A DNA stretch of 64,000 bases from Larkinella punicea (GCF_003334855.1 NZ_QOWE01000020.1:96693-160692), one strand, 5' to 3'; shown: positions 9,343-18,502, counted from the stretch's first letter. Notes: a model not told the origin generated them from the sequence alone. Numbers and translations: made by a program.

Positions 9343-10248
9343 ATGTTCCTTCTGATCCTTGGCGCACTCGCCTTAATCATCGGTTTCGCCACCAATACGC
9401 CGTCGCTTGAATTCTCCCGCTTCTCCCGGCCACTGAAAGTAGTCGGTATTATTCTGATCCTGATCGGATTAGCTACTTCGTCCATTCGTCAAATTGATGC
9501 CGGGACAGTGGGTGTCCAGAGTTTGTTTGGCAGTGTACAGGATCGTGTTCTGGAAAGTGGCCTGAATTGGGTCAATCCCCTGGTCGAAGTCACGGAATTT
9601 GATGTTAAAACGCAGAATTACACCATGTCGGGCGTTCAGGATGAGAGCGGCCAGCAGGGCGACGATGCCATCCGGGTGCTCACCGCCGACGGTCTGGAAG
9701 TCATCATTGACCTGACGGTTTTATACCGTGTCAACCCAACCGAAACTCCGCGAATTTACCGCAGCATTGGTTCAGATTATTCCAACAAAGTCGTTCGGCC
9801 GATCACCCGCACCCGCATTCGTGACAACGCCGTTTATTACGATGCCGTCGCGCTCTATTCCACCAAACGGGATGAATTTCAAAACCGGATTTACAAAACC
9901 ATCGAATCTGACCTGACGAAACGCGGGCTGATGCTGGAACAGTTGCTGATCCGGAATATCAACCTGCCCGCGTCCGTAAAAACCACCATCGAGTCGAAAA
10001 TCAATGCCGAGCAGGATGCCCAGAAAATGCAGTTCGTTCTGCAAAAAGAGCGGCAGGAAGCCGAGCGGAAGCGCGTCGAAGCCCAGGGTATCGCCGATTA
10101 CCAGAAAATTCTGGCCACAGGCCTGTCCGACAAACAGTTGGTCTACGAACAGATAAAGGCCCAGCGCGAACTGGCCGCTTCGCCCAATGCCAAAATTATC
10201 GTTCTGGGCGGACGCGGGAATGTGCCGCTGATTCTGAATGATAAATAA
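9343..10248 (+). CDS. Prohibitin-like SPFH/Band 7 protein
   Basis: 301 residues from the ATG at 9343; a TTG 15 bp upstream is less likely. Two hydrophobic stretches at the N terminus (MFLLILGALALIIGF and VVGIILILIGLATSS) anchor it. The SPFH domain (about residues 45-230) begins RQIDAGTVGVQSLFG and includes ADGLEVIIDLTVLYRVN and LLIRNINLPASV. An alanine/glutamate-rich coiled coil with QKERQEAERKRVEAQG follows. Prohibitin-like proteins form large membrane rings that act as scaffolds. It lies downstream of nuoL-nuoM but is separated from them by a palindrome, so co-transcription is doubtful. Confidence 0.9.
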   Translation: MFLLILGALALIIGFATNTPSLEFSRFSRPLKVVGIILILIGLATSSIRQIDAGTVGVQSLFGSVQDRVLESGLNWVNPLVEVTEFDVKTQNYTMSGVQDESGQQGDDAIRVLTADGLEVIIDLTVLYRVNPTETPRIYRSIGSDYSNKVVRPITRTRIRDNAVYYDAVALYSTKRDEFQNRIYKTIESDLTKRGLMLEQLLIRNINLPASVKTTIESKINAEQDAQKMQFVLQKERQEAERKRVEAQGIADYQKILATGLSDKQLVYEQIKAQRELAASPNAKIIVLGGRGNVPLILNDK

Positions 10249-10251
10249 TAG

Positions 10252-10330
10252 TACCCCTAAATCCCCTAAAGGAGGCTTTACGCATCCGTTTCATTCTGCG
10301 TCCAAGTCCCCTTTAGGGGATTTAGGGGTA
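10252..10330. repeat. Dispersed palindrome, CCCCTAAATCCCCT type (copy 1)
   Basis: The left arm TACCCCTAAATCCCCTAAAG (from 10252) and the right arm ending GGGGATTTAGGGGTA at 10330 are inverted copies around a 33-bp centre. Related elements occur at 18366-18478 and 44671-44740, so this is a dispersed family. It lies between the prohibitin-like and DUF5009 genes. Confidence 0.85.
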
Positions 10331-10392
10331 AAAACCGATAGCCCGTTCTAAACCCGAAGCAGTAGTATAGACGGTCTATTCTACAAACTGGT

Positions 10393-11547
10393 ATGCAATC
10401 AACTTCTACGGCTTCTTCAGAGCCTGCTCTTGCCCAACCGGCGCCCGTCCGGCGTCTGATGTCCCTGGATGCCCTGCGGGGTTTCGACATGTTCTGGATT
10501 GCCGGAGGAGAAGAAATTTTTCACGTTTTAGCCAAAACCACCGGCTGGGCCTGGGCCTTCTTCATGGCCGAACAGTTCACCCACGTCGAATGGGACGGTT
10601 TTCGGCCCTACGACTGCATCTTTCCGCTCTTTCTGTTTATGGCGGGCGTTTCCACGCCGTTTGCCGTCGGAAGCCGGCTGGAACGGGGCGTTGCGAAAAG
10701 CGAACTGGCCCGGAAAATCATCACACGCGGTCTAATTCTGGTGGTGCTGGGCATCGTTTACAACAACGGTTTGTTCACCAAACCCATCAGCGACATGCGG
10801 TTTCCGAGCGTTCTGGCCCGGATCGGTCTGGCCGGTATGTTTGGCCAGTTGATCTACCTGTATTTTCCGAATCCGAAAGTTCAGTATGCCTGGTTTGCCG
10901 GGTTGCTGCTGGGCTACTGGGCTGCCATGAAACTCATTCCGGTACCGGGCTGCGGGGCAGGCGTCTTAACGATGGATTGCAGTCTGGCGGGTTACGTCGA
11001 CCGGTCGGTGCTGCCGGGCCGTCTGTATCTCAAAGTACATGATCCGGAGGGTCTGTTTTCCACCATTCCTGCCATCGCCACGGCCTTGCTCGGTATTTTT
11101 TCCGGAAAATTGCTCCGCAGCGACGGTCCATCCGCCCACCGCGACCAGAAAACGCTGTGGCTGGTGCTGGGCGGCATCTCCTGTCTGGTGCTGGGTTATA
11201 GCTGGGGACTGGTGTTTCCGATCAATAAAAACCTGTGGACCAGTTCCTTTACACTGGTAGCCGGGGGCTGGAGCATCCTGATGCTGGCGTTGTTTTACTG
11301 GATCATCGACGTCAAAAAAGTAAGCGGCTGGGCGTTTTTCTTCACGGTGATTGGTATGAACTCCATCCTGATCTACATCGCCGGGGAGTTCATCGACTTC
11401 GAATACGCGGCCAAATTCTTCTTTAGCGGCATCCTCAGTTTCTTCTCCGAACCCATCCGGGCGGTGGGTGCCGTGCTGGCGTTCCTGGCCGTGAAATGGG
11501 CGTTTCTGTATTTTCTGTATAAGAAGAAGGTGTTCTTGAGGGTATAA
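10393..11547 (+). CDS. DUF5009/heparan-alpha-glucosaminide acetyltransferase-like membrane protein
   Basis: A 384-residue polytopic membrane protein. Its start, RRLMSLDALRGFDMFWI followed by GGEEIFHVL, is the signature of the DUF5009 family, related to the lysosomal HGSNAT enzyme that acetylates glucosamine across a membrane. CIFPLFLFMAGVSTPFAVG is the second typical block, and roughly ten hydrophobic segments follow. By analogy it may transfer acyl groups to extracellular sugars, but activity is not established for bacterial members. It is convergent with the esterase gene, with a hairpin between them. Confidence 0.85.
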   Translation: MQSTSTASSEPALAQPAPVRRLMSLDALRGFDMFWIAGGEEIFHVLAKTTGWAWAFFMAEQFTHVEWDGFRPYDCIFPLFLFMAGVSTPFAVGSRLERGVAKSELARKIITRGLILVVLGIVYNNGLFTKPISDMRFPSVLARIGLAGMFGQLIYLYFPNPKVQYAWFAGLLLGYWAAMKLIPVPGCGAGVLTMDCSLAGYVDRSVLPGRLYLKVHDPEGLFSTIPAIATALLGIFSGKLLRSDGPSAHRDQKTLWLVLGGISCLVLGYSWGLVFPINKNLWTSSFTLVAGGWSILMLALFYWIIDVKKVSGWAFFFTVIGMNSILIYIAGEFIDFEYAAKFFFSGILSFFSEPIRAVGAVLAFLAVKWAFLYFLYKKKVFLRV

Positions 11548-11552
11548 AAAGG

Positions 11553-11584
11553 TTGTTTCGCGGACGGGGCCGCCCGCGAAACAA
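11553..11584. terminator. Bidirectional terminator-like hairpin
   Basis: TTGTTTCGCGG (11553-11563) and CCGCGAAACAA (11574-11584) form a perfect 11-bp stem with a 10-nt loop. It sits exactly between the convergent DUF5009 and esterase genes. Confidence 0.8.
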
Positions 11585-12514
11585 TCATTTCTTCTCCAGC
11601 AACCCCATCGACTTCAGCCAGCCTTCGCAGGCCGCGGGCCAGTTTTCAATCGAGCCTTTGCCCTGTACCCGGAGTGCGTAGCCGTGGCCGCCTTTCGGAT
11701 AAATGTGCATTTCGGCGGGGACGTTGGCTTTGGTCAGTGCCAGATAATAGTCGATGCTGTTTTCCACCGGCACGCCCTTGTCGTCCTGCGCATGGACCAG
11801 AAACGTCGGCGGGGTTTTGCCATCCACCTGCAATTCATTCGAATAATACGCTATCTGCTCCGCGCTGGGTGTTTTGCCGATCAGTTTCTCGCGCGAACCG
11901 CCGTGCGCTTTGGCCCCGAACGTTACGACGGGATACATCAGAATCGCAAAATTCGGCTTGGCCTCTTCGCTGGCGGTGGTGCCCCGGTGGTAATGGGTCG
12001 ATAAGGTAGAAGCCAGGTGACCGCCCGCCGAAAAACCGATGACGCCCAGCCGGTCGGTGTTGACGTTCCATTTGGCCGCATGTTGGCGAATTAGCTTCAT
12101 GGCTTGCATGGCGTCGGCCAGTGGCACTTCGTGTTTGTTCGTCTGTGTCCGGTCGTCGGGCAGGCGGTGTTTCAGCACAAAAGCCGCAATACCGCGTTCG
12201 TTGAACCATTTCGCCATTTCTTCGCCTTCGTGTCCGTAGGCCAGAATGCCGTAACCTCCGCCCGGAATCACCAGAATGGCCGCTCCGGTGGCCTTGTCTT
12301 TTGGCGGCAGAAAAGCCGTTATCGTCGGAACTTTAACATCACTGATTCGTAAAATACCGTCTTTGCCCAGCTCCGATTTTTCCTGAACGGCCTCGTTCGG
12401 TATCGCATTCGGAATTTGGTTTTTGGGCCAGAGATCAACGGTTTCCGGTTTTTGAGCCATCGCAGAAGTGGTCAGTAAGAGCGTCGCTGAAAGCAGCGTT
12501 AGGGTGAAATTCAT
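11585..12514 (-). CDS. Exported alpha/beta hydrolase (esterase, BD-FAE-like)
   Basis: 309 residues from the ATG at 12514, which starts the signal peptide MNFTLTLLSATLLLTTSAMAQ. The oxyanion-hole motif is LVIPGGGYGILAYGHEG. The nucleophile lies in VIGFSAGGHLAS (about S162), the acid in VHAQDDKGVPVEN and the histidine in PKGGHGYALR. This arrangement is typical of secreted carbohydrate esterases or lipase-like enzymes of Bacteroidota. Likely role: deacylating a sugar or xenobiotic in the periplasm; the substrate is inferred only. It is downstream of udk on the same strand, 46 bp away. Confidence 0.88.
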   Translation of the reverse strand: MNFTLTLLSATLLLTTSAMAQKPETVDLWPKNQIPNAIPNEAVQEKSELGKDGILRISDVKVPTITAFLPPKDKATGAAILVIPGGGYGILAYGHEGEEMAKWFNERGIAAFVLKHRLPDDRTQTNKHEVPLADAMQAMKLIRQHAAKWNVNTDRLGVIGFSAGGHLASTLSTHYHRGTTASEEAKPNFAILMYPVVTFGAKAHGGSREKLIGKTPSAEQIAYYSNELQVDGKTPPTFLVHAQDDKGVPVENSIDYYLALTKANVPAEMHIYPKGGHGYALRVQGKGSIENWPAACEGWLKSMGLLEKK

Positions 12515-12560
12515 AATGGGTTCAGGAAGTAGTGTCACCGCATCCGGCGACCGGTTTTTA

Positions 12561-13196
12561 TTATTTTGGTTCGAAAGTAGCGACTTTCCCTTTCAAATAC
12601 CCAACCACCACCTCCAGCCCCTTCTGATAGTGCAGGTTGTTGGGGATGACGATATCCGCCATCGCTTTGTGGGGTTTGATAAATTCCTGGTAGGTCGGGC
12701 GGACGTGATAATCCCACTGGTGTTTGATCATTTCGGGGGTCAGGGCGCGTTCGGCCTGATCGCGCACCATCCGCCGTTCGTATTTAATCTTGTTTTTCGC
12801 GTCGATAAACACCTTTAAGTCAAGCTGTTCGGCTACTTCGTCAAAGTGAAACGCAAAAATCCCTTCCACCACAATGATGGGCGTTGGTTTGAAAATCAGC
12901 TTCTGGGGAACCACATTCGGGTTATTGAACGTGTACTCCATCGTTTCGACCACCTTGCCTTCGTGAAGTTGCCGGATGTGCCAGGCAAACCGCAGGTGAT
13001 CAATGGTTTGCGGCAAATCGAAATTGTGCACCCCAATGTCATCACGCGGAATCTGATCCAGTGGTTTGTAATAATTATCCTGCGAAATCAGGCAAATTTC
13101 GTCTTCCGAAAACGCGGAGATGAGTCCTTTCAAAAACGATGTCTTTCCCGATGCGCTCCCGCCCGTGATCCCGACAATGAATGGTTTGGTGGTCAT
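12561..13196 (-). CDS. udk: Uridine kinase
   Basis: 211 residues from the ATG at 13196 (MTTKPFIVGITGGSASGKTS). The P-loop GGSASGKT is near the N terminus. QDNYYKPLDQIPRDD and FDLPQTIDHLRF are typical uridine/cytidine kinase blocks, and VEGIFAFH ends the central strand. It phosphorylates uridine and cytidine in pyrimidine salvage. With tdk two genes upstream, it brackets porZ in a closely spaced minus-strand run. It is 29 bp from the porZ stop. Confidence 0.94.
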   Translation of the reverse strand: MTTKPFIVGITGGSASGKTSFLKGLISAFSEDEICLISQDNYYKPLDQIPRDDIGVHNFDLPQTIDHLRFAWHIRQLHEGKVVETMEYTFNNPNVVPQKLIFKPTPIIVVEGIFAFHFDEVAEQLDLKVFIDAKNKIKYERRMVRDQAERALTPEMIKHQWDYHVRPTYQEFIKPHKAMADIVIPNNLHYQKGLEVVVGYLKGKVATFEPK

Positions 13197-13225
13197 TCTA
13201 CAAAAATAAAACGTTGAAACCACAA

Positions 13226-15499
13226 TTACCGCACGACGGCCAATTTACCCGCCAATCCTTCTTTGCCATCCGGCGAAACCGCAAACACAAAATAGACCCC
13301 GGTTTCGGCGGATCGGCCCCGGTAGTCGCGCAGGTTCCAGGTGGCGGTTCCGCCCTGCGACCGGGTTTCGTATACCAGTTGCCCACCTGCATCCATGATT
13401 TTGACCACGGTATTTTCGACCAGCCCCCGCACGCTGACCAGACCGCCGAAATCGGGCCGAACCGGGTTCGGAAAAACCGTGATGCCCGCAAAAACCGGAG
13501 CCGGTTCGCTGGCTGTTCCACCGTATGAAACCAGGCCGTTGGGCGTAGCGATAAACACCTCACCACGCGTGGGTTCAACGGCAATATCGGTGATTTGGGA
13601 GGAAGGCAATGGACTGTTATCAGCGGTAAAATTTTCAACTAAAACCGTCCCGTCCTCGTTGAAAAGATAGATTCCGTTGGTGGTTCCGATCCATTTCCGG
13701 TTACCGCCGTCAACCGCCAGCGCCGTCACCGACTCGCCACTGAGCAACCGCCGACGGTCGAAAACCGGCCGATATGCGTTGACGGTTCCGGTAAAAACCG
13801 CTGCCGGATTATCAAAAACCGCCACGCCGTTGTCGGTTCCAATCCAGATCAGGCCATCGCGGTCTTTCACCAGCGACCGAACGTTCCGATCCGGCAAATC
13901 GCCCTCGCCCGACTGGTTGTACAAAAGCCGGGTCCGGTTCGTTTTCGGGTCGAAAACCTGCATGCCCCCGCCGTTGTAGCTGCTCAGCCGCATCCACAAA
14001 AAACCGCTGTCGTCCAGAATCAATTGATGAATATCGCCCCGTCCCGGAATAAACGACTCGAACTGCCCGGTTTTCCGCCGGACATGAATCGTTGCTTTTC
14101 CGAAATCCAGCGTCGGCGTTGCCAGCCAGACGTCACCGTTTGGATCGACCGTCAGGCTGCTGATGTTGGCAAACACCCGGTTTACGACTTCCGCCAAATT
14201 GGGGTTGTCGGACGACCACAATCCGCCCCCGAAACTGCCCAGATACGTCCGCTGATCGGTCGGATTATAGCCTGCCGTGACGAAATCGGTGGGAAGAGAC
14301 GACGTCAGAAAGTTCTGCCAGCGCCCATCGCTGAACCGATCGAAGCCCCGACGGCGACGCAGCGGTTTCAGATCGTCGGAAAAACCGCCCGGCAACGCCA
14401 GCACCTGACCCGACGGGTCGGCAGTCAATCGTTGAAAAACATCCGAAGCGGGACCGTCGGGGCTAACGGACTGAACGGCGGTGCCGGTTAGGCGCAATAA
14501 TCCTGACAGCGAATCGGCCACCCAGAAACTGTCGGCGGCTTCGGTTATTTCCTTCGGCTCACCCAGCAACGCGTTTTGCATCAGCACGCCCGATGCGCGC
14601 TGGAGTTCGTCGGGCGCGGTGGCAATCCACTCGGTCGCCGTTGCCAGCAAACCGGTGATCGTCGGCAACGGTTTGACCACCGTCCAGCGCCCGCCCTGCC
14701 GCTCGGCAACGCCCTGCCCCGGCCAGGCCACATACAAGCGATTGTTGACGCCCACCACCGATTGAACGGAAGCGCCAGGCGGCAGGGAGACGGTTTTCCA
14801 GTTGCCAAAAAATGCCAGATTGACCGTTGGCGTGAAACGAGCCGCCAGCAGTCCACGCGAGGTGGATGCGTAAATCGAATCATTGGTCAGTGCTGTGGCA
14901 TACACCACCACCGGCGTTCCGTTGGGGCCAATATTTCGGTAGGTATCCCGGATTTCGGATTTGACGACATCCAGCACCACAATCCCGAAATCACAGGCCA
15001 GGTAGGCGTCGTTACCGGTTCGGGACACGTGGTTGATGCGTTTGCTGCCGGGGATCTGCGTGGCGTCACGTATAAGGGTAATCGTCGTCAGGGGACCGGG
15101 TTCGCCGGAATCACTGACGGAAAGCAGGTCGATGGTGCCGCTGCGGTATCCAATCAGCAACCGTTTCTGCTCACTTACATAAAATAACTGGCTGATGCCG
15201 TTTTCGCTAAAACCGTCGTCGCGACTCAGCCGCGTGGTTTCATTCGCCGTTGGATCGAAGTAGAAAAAACCGTTCTCCGACGCGCAGTAAATTTTGTTCT
15301 GAACAGCCGCCAGGGTTTGGGCAGAAAGAAAACTGGGGTGGGAATGCCAGGTACCGGGCTGCGCCTTCGCGCAGGGAAGAAGTGTAATAAATGATAAATG
15401 TAAAATGATAAATGATGAATGTAAAAGTGAAATAGACCGCCCTCGCTTCCGGCATACAATTCCTTTTACATTCATCATTTTACATTTAATATGTATCAT
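13226..15499 (-). CDS. porZ: Type IX secretion PorZ-like two-propeller protein
   Basis: Up to 757 residues. The mature part begins QPGTWHSHPSFLSAQTL. Beta-propeller blades run to about residue 660, including NGISQLFYVSEQKRLLIGY, LIWIGTDNGVAVFDN and KWIGTTNGIYLFNEDG. The last ~85 residues are a type IX sorting-like domain (ITVFPNPVRPDFGG, VVKIMDAGGQLVYE, AETGVYFVFA). PorZ belongs to the cell-surface attachment complex with PorU, PorV and PorQ and delivers anionic LPS to the sortase. The start is uncertain (15499, 15478 or 15475) because this part lies in an inverted repeat that also encodes the signal-peptide core. It probably shares a transcript with tdk and udk. Confidence 0.83.
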   Translation of the reverse strand: MIHIKCKMMNVKGIVCRKRGRSISLLHSSFIILHLSFITLLPCAKAQPGTWHSHPSFLSAQTLAAVQNKIYCASENGFFYFDPTANETTRLSRDDGFSENGISQLFYVSEQKRLLIGYRSGTIDLLSVSDSGEPGPLTTITLIRDATQIPGSKRINHVSRTGNDAYLACDFGIVVLDVVKSEIRDTYRNIGPNGTPVVVYATALTNDSIYASTSRGLLAARFTPTVNLAFFGNWKTVSLPPGASVQSVVGVNNRLYVAWPGQGVAERQGGRWTVVKPLPTITGLLATATEWIATAPDELQRASGVLMQNALLGEPKEITEAADSFWVADSLSGLLRLTGTAVQSVSPDGPASDVFQRLTADPSGQVLALPGGFSDDLKPLRRRRGFDRFSDGRWQNFLTSSLPTDFVTAGYNPTDQRTYLGSFGGGLWSSDNPNLAEVVNRVFANISSLTVDPNGDVWLATPTLDFGKATIHVRRKTGQFESFIPGRGDIHQLILDDSGFLWMRLSSYNGGGMQVFDPKTNRTRLLYNQSGEGDLPDRNVRSLVKDRDGLIWIGTDNGVAVFDNPAAVFTGTVNAYRPVFDRRRLLSGESVTALAVDGGNRKWIGTTNGIYLFNEDGTVLVENFTADNSPLPSSQITDIAVEPTRGEVFIATPNGLVSYGGTASEPAPVFAGITVFPNPVRPDFGGLVSVRGLVENTVVKIMDAGGQLVYETRSQGGTATWNLRDYRGRSAETGVYFVFAVSPDGKEGLAGKLAVVR
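15410..15480. repeat. Inverted repeat inside the porZ 5' end
   Basis: AAATGATGAATGTAAAA (15410-15426) and its exact reverse complement (15464-15480) flank a 37-bp centre. Degenerate ATGATAAATGTAAA units adjoin both arms. The repeat encodes the porZ start region and the hydrophobic core of its signal peptide. Confidence 0.9.
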
Positions 15500-15509
15500 T
15501 CAATGCGCA

Positions 15510-16136
15510 TCATTTCACATTATCTTCATACACCCATTCCTTGCTAACCACCTGATTACCCAGATTATAACACCGGCGGCAGCGGGCTTCGTAGCTGTCG
15601 GTTTCGCCCAGCAATACCTTTTCTTTGGAATGATTCAGGCGGTAGGAATAGCTGGCGATGTCGCCACAAACGACGCAAATGGCGTGGACTTTCGTGACGT
15701 ATTCGGCAATGGCCATCAACTGCGGCATGCAACCGAAGGGATTGCCTTCAAAGTCCATGTCCAGCCCGGCCAGAATGACGCGCTTTCCGTTGTCGGCCAG
15801 GTGGTTGCACACCTCGATCAGCTCTTTATCGTCGAAAAACTGGGCTTCATCGATGCCCACGACTTCGCTGTCACCGGCCAGGGCCAGAATTTCGTGGGCC
15901 GTCTGGACGGGTTGCGAACGAACGGCATTGGCATTGTGCGAAACGATGTTTTCTTCGTGGTACCGGGTGTCGATCAACGGTTTGAAAATCACCACCTTCA
16001 TCCGGGCAATCACGGCCCGGTTGATGCGCCGGATCAGTTCTTCGGTTTTTCCGGAAAACATGGAGCCGCAAATCACTTCAATCCAGCCCGTACGAAGGTG
16101 GGGCGGTTCACGCCGGCGGTTCGGTTCAATAAACAT
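15510..16136 (-). CDS. tdk: Thymidine kinase (type II)
   Basis: 208 residues. The P-loop is in [19 protein letters not shown], the catalytic Glu in [11 protein letters not shown], and the zinc site uses CVVCGD and CRRCYNLG pairs. [10 protein letters not shown] and the lasso-like stretch before it match tetrameric type II thymidine kinases. It phosphorylates thymidine in pyrimidine salvage in the cytoplasm. Its stop is 10 bp before the first possible porZ start, so the two are probably co-transcribed. It is divergent from the unknown gene to the right. Confidence 0.95.
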   Translation of the reverse strand: MFIEPNRRREPPHLRTGWIEVICGSMFSGKTEELIRRINRAVIARMKVVIFKPLIDTRYHEENIVSHNANAVRSQPVQTAHEILALAGDSEVVGIDEAQFFDDKELIEVCNHLADNGKRVILAGLDMDFEGNPFGCMPQLMAIAEYVTKVHAICVVCGDIASYSYRLNHSKEKVLLGETDSYEARCRRCYNLGNQVVSKEWVYEDNVK

Positions 16137-16275
16137 ACGTTCGTAGCGTTGAATAGATTACTAATCTGGCACTCTTCTTGTTGTGGCCAAACTGGCTTTA
16201 ACGAGAATTTCACCAATGTCTGATCGGAATATTCTAAGCGAAAACCATATCTTTACAAAGCAAAGATATTTTGAT

Positions 16276-17481
16276 ATGTCGAACAAGTTCAATGCCTCCT
16301 CCCTTACTGAATATTGCAAATCATACGCCCGAAAAGTGGCGGGTGATTTTTTTGCCCATCATACCGTCATCAGCGGGCAGGAACTCTTAAAGTTAAGCCC
16401 CGTCAGTCAGGTCAATCTGTTCGTTATCAGCAGCCTGTCCGACAAATGGCGGAGCGATGCGGAGCGTTTTCGCAGTCCTTTTTTCGATTTTGAACACCCG
16501 GATGTCCGGCAGGCGATGCAGGTATTTATGAATACGGTGTCGCAACACATTTCGGTGCGCCGGGAACATCTGGAGCCGTTGCTGACCGAAGCCACCCGCC
16601 GGACGCTGATTCTGCTGTTCGACCCGCGCCACTATTTCGACGAAGCCCTGCGCAACCAGCCCGATTTTTCCCTGACAGCCGAGGCCGCCCACCAACTGAC
16701 CCGCTATACCCAGATTAACAAGTTTGTTCCGGCGGCTATTGAAGACCGCATGAAAGGGAAAAGCGTCGTTTATGTCAATCAGGCGCTGAACTGGCTCGAT
16801 GAAATTTTGATGCAGCGGAGCCGCGAGCTGGAAAAACCGGAGAAATACATTCCGCTGTTTTCGGAAAAACTGCTGCTCGATCCGGTGGTTTTGCTCCGTA
16901 AATCCTCCTACGAATTTTCCCCCCCGCAACCGACGCCAACGGCGAACAAGTCCTTTTTTGATACTGAAGTGGAGAATACCGCCGTTCCGGCAACGCCCGC
17001 CGTTCCACCACCCGTCAACGGTTCGGGCCTGACGGTCAATGGCACTCCCGTGGATGAAGATGCGCCGGTAAAACCGCTTTTTCTGTCGGATTCAGGTTCC
17101 TCGGTCGAACCGCCCGCACCGTCGATGCAGCCCAGCCAGGCAACCACCCATCTGAACGAAACGTCGACGCTGGAGGAAAGCCTGAAAGTGGATGCAGAAA
17201 CGACTGGACCGGCGACGATTGGCGAAACGTTCTACCGCGCGCCCATCGAAAGCATCAGCAAGAGCATTTCGCTGAATCAGAAGTTCATGTTTATCAATCA
17301 GTTGTTCAACGGCAACGCGGCTTCCTACAACGAAGCGATTGAAGAACTGAACCGCGCGACGAGCTACGATCAGGCCCGCGATCTGGTTTCGTACCGCTAT
17401 GCTGCCCAGTATCTGTGGGACATGAGCAGCGACGAAGTGGCGATGCTGGTCGATATTCTGAAACGCAGGTTTGCGGTGTAA
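16276..17481 (+). CDS. Conserved protein of unknown function
   Basis: 401 residues from the ATG at 16276 (MSNKFNASSLTEYC); an upstream in-frame start would overlap a probable promoter (TATCTTTAC at 16248). No known domain was recognised. An alpha-helical N-terminal half (about residues 1-220) is followed by a long Pro/Thr/Ser-rich linker (about 225-325). A compact C-terminal block with NQKFMFINQLFNGN and DMSSDEVAMLVDILKRRF ends the protein. No signal peptide or membrane segment is seen, so it is probably cytoplasmic. From memory, similar C-terminal blocks occur widely in Bacteroidota. It is convergent with the TraB-family gene; the two stops abut. Confidence 0.8.
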   Translation: MSNKFNASSLTEYCKSYARKVAGDFFAHHTVISGQELLKLSPVSQVNLFVISSLSDKWRSDAERFRSPFFDFEHPDVRQAMQVFMNTVSQHISVRREHLEPLLTEATRRTLILLFDPRHYFDEALRNQPDFSLTAEAAHQLTRYTQINKFVPAAIEDRMKGKSVVYVNQALNWLDEILMQRSRELEKPEKYIPLFSEKLLLDPVVLLRKSSYEFSPPQPTPTANKSFFDTEVENTAVPATPAVPPPVNGSGLTVNGTPVDEDAPVKPLFLSDSGSSVEPPAPSMQPSQATTHLNETSTLEESLKVDAETTGPATIGETFYRAPIESISKSISLNQKFMFINQLFNGNAASYNEAIEELNRATSYDQARDLVSYRYAAQYLWDMSSDEVAMLVDILKRRFAV

Positions 17482-18336
17482 TTACTGCGGTTCTACCTGA
17501 TAGCCTTCCTTTTTCAACAACTCGACCAGCCCCTGCGGACCGGGGAGGTGCAGCGCGCCCACGGCGACGAAAGTGGGCCGTGAAGCCATCAGGCCCGGTA
17601 AACGCTTCATCCAGTTGTGGTTGCGCTCATCGAGCAGGTAGGTCATGTTGCCGAAGGTATTCCCGGATTTTTCGTTCATTTTCCACATGCCCTGCAAATC
17701 CTGTTTCAGATAGAGTTCCGTCACGGATTTACTCATGTCGTGCATATCGTCCTTTTCCTTCACCATTTCCACCAGGTTCTGCGCCTGCTTTTCCACCGGA
17801 TCGTGGTCGAACAAAAAAGCCATCTGCTCCTCCATCGTTTCGAGCGCACTGACGGTTTTCTGACGTTTGCGGCCGTCGCTGGCAAAATACAGATCGAGCG
17901 GCAAGCCCGTGAAGCTGTTGAGCGTATCGGACTCTTTCTGAACGTAAGCCAGACTGAGCATGGTGGCCGTCACGATGGGTTTCATCTGGTTGAAAAGCGC
18001 CAGATCGTAGCCCGTTCCCTTCTTGAATTCGTCGGCCACCAGTTGGTAATCCGTTTGCGACAGCAGTTTGTCCAGGCTTTTGTCGAGCATCAGCCCCCGC
18101 ATGGCCATCGACAGCATGGCCGACGAGTCGACTTCGGTTTCGACCACCACGCCCTCCGCCCCTTCGTAGGCCGATTTGATTTTGGGATTCTGGTTCAGGT
18201 AGCTATCCTTCATAATGTGGTAGATACCAAAGAGATAGGACGGTTTTTTCAGCCCGTTTCCCGATACCTTCCACAGCAGGGATTGCGAAAAGGTGGTTGT
18301 AGAGACGAGAACCAGTAAAAAAGAAAGCGTTTTCAT
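17482..18336 (-). CDS. TraB/GumN-family protein
   Basis: 284 residues from the ATG at 18336 (MKTLSFLLVLVSTTTFSQS signal peptide). The same frame stays open upstream only because it crosses a palindromic repeat, so that extension is rejected. Family landmarks are PSYLFGIYHIMKDSY near the N terminus, LLDERNHNWMKRLPGLM, and VAVGALHLPGPQGLVELL at the end. The two conserved GxxH-type motifs suggest a metal-dependent hydrolase fold related to TIKI/erythromycin-esterase-like proteins, but bacterial function is poorly known. Likely periplasmic. Confidence 0.88.
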   Translation of the reverse strand: MKTLSFLLVLVSTTTFSQSLLWKVSGNGLKKPSYLFGIYHIMKDSYLNQNPKIKSAYEGAEGVVVETEVDSSAMLSMAMRGLMLDKSLDKLLSQTDYQLVADEFKKGTGYDLALFNQMKPIVTATMLSLAYVQKESDTLNSFTGLPLDLYFASDGRKRQKTVSALETMEEQMAFLFDHDPVEKQAQNLVEMVKEKDDMHDMSKSVTELYLKQDLQGMWKMNEKSGNTFGNMTYLLDERNHNWMKRLPGLMASRPTFVAVGALHLPGPQGLVELLKKEGYQVEPQ

Positions 18337-18365
18337 GGTATTAGGACTTATGTCTGATAATTCTG

Positions 18366-18478
18366 TTTCGCTTCTGCCCCTAAATCCCCTGAAGGGGACT
18401 TGGACGCAGCTTAATCCGGATGCTAAAAGTCCGGCTCCGGCCGCCCGGCCTTCAGGGGATTTAGGGGCAGAAGCGAAA
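18366..18478. repeat. Dispersed palindrome, CCCCTAAATCCCCT type (copy 2)
   Basis: The left arm starts at 18366 (TTTCGCTTCTGCCCCTAAAT) and the right arm ends at 18478 with its reverse complement. The arms match over about 30 bp around a 53-bp centre. It lies between the TraB-family and ABA4-like genes. Confidence 0.85.
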
Positions 18479-18502
18479 GTAGTAAGTGTAAAAAGTAACA
18501 TA

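Noticed and set aside
18337..18501. N-terminal extension of the TraB/GumN protein
   Set aside because: The extension is only read through a dispersed palindrome, and a signal peptide starts at 18336.
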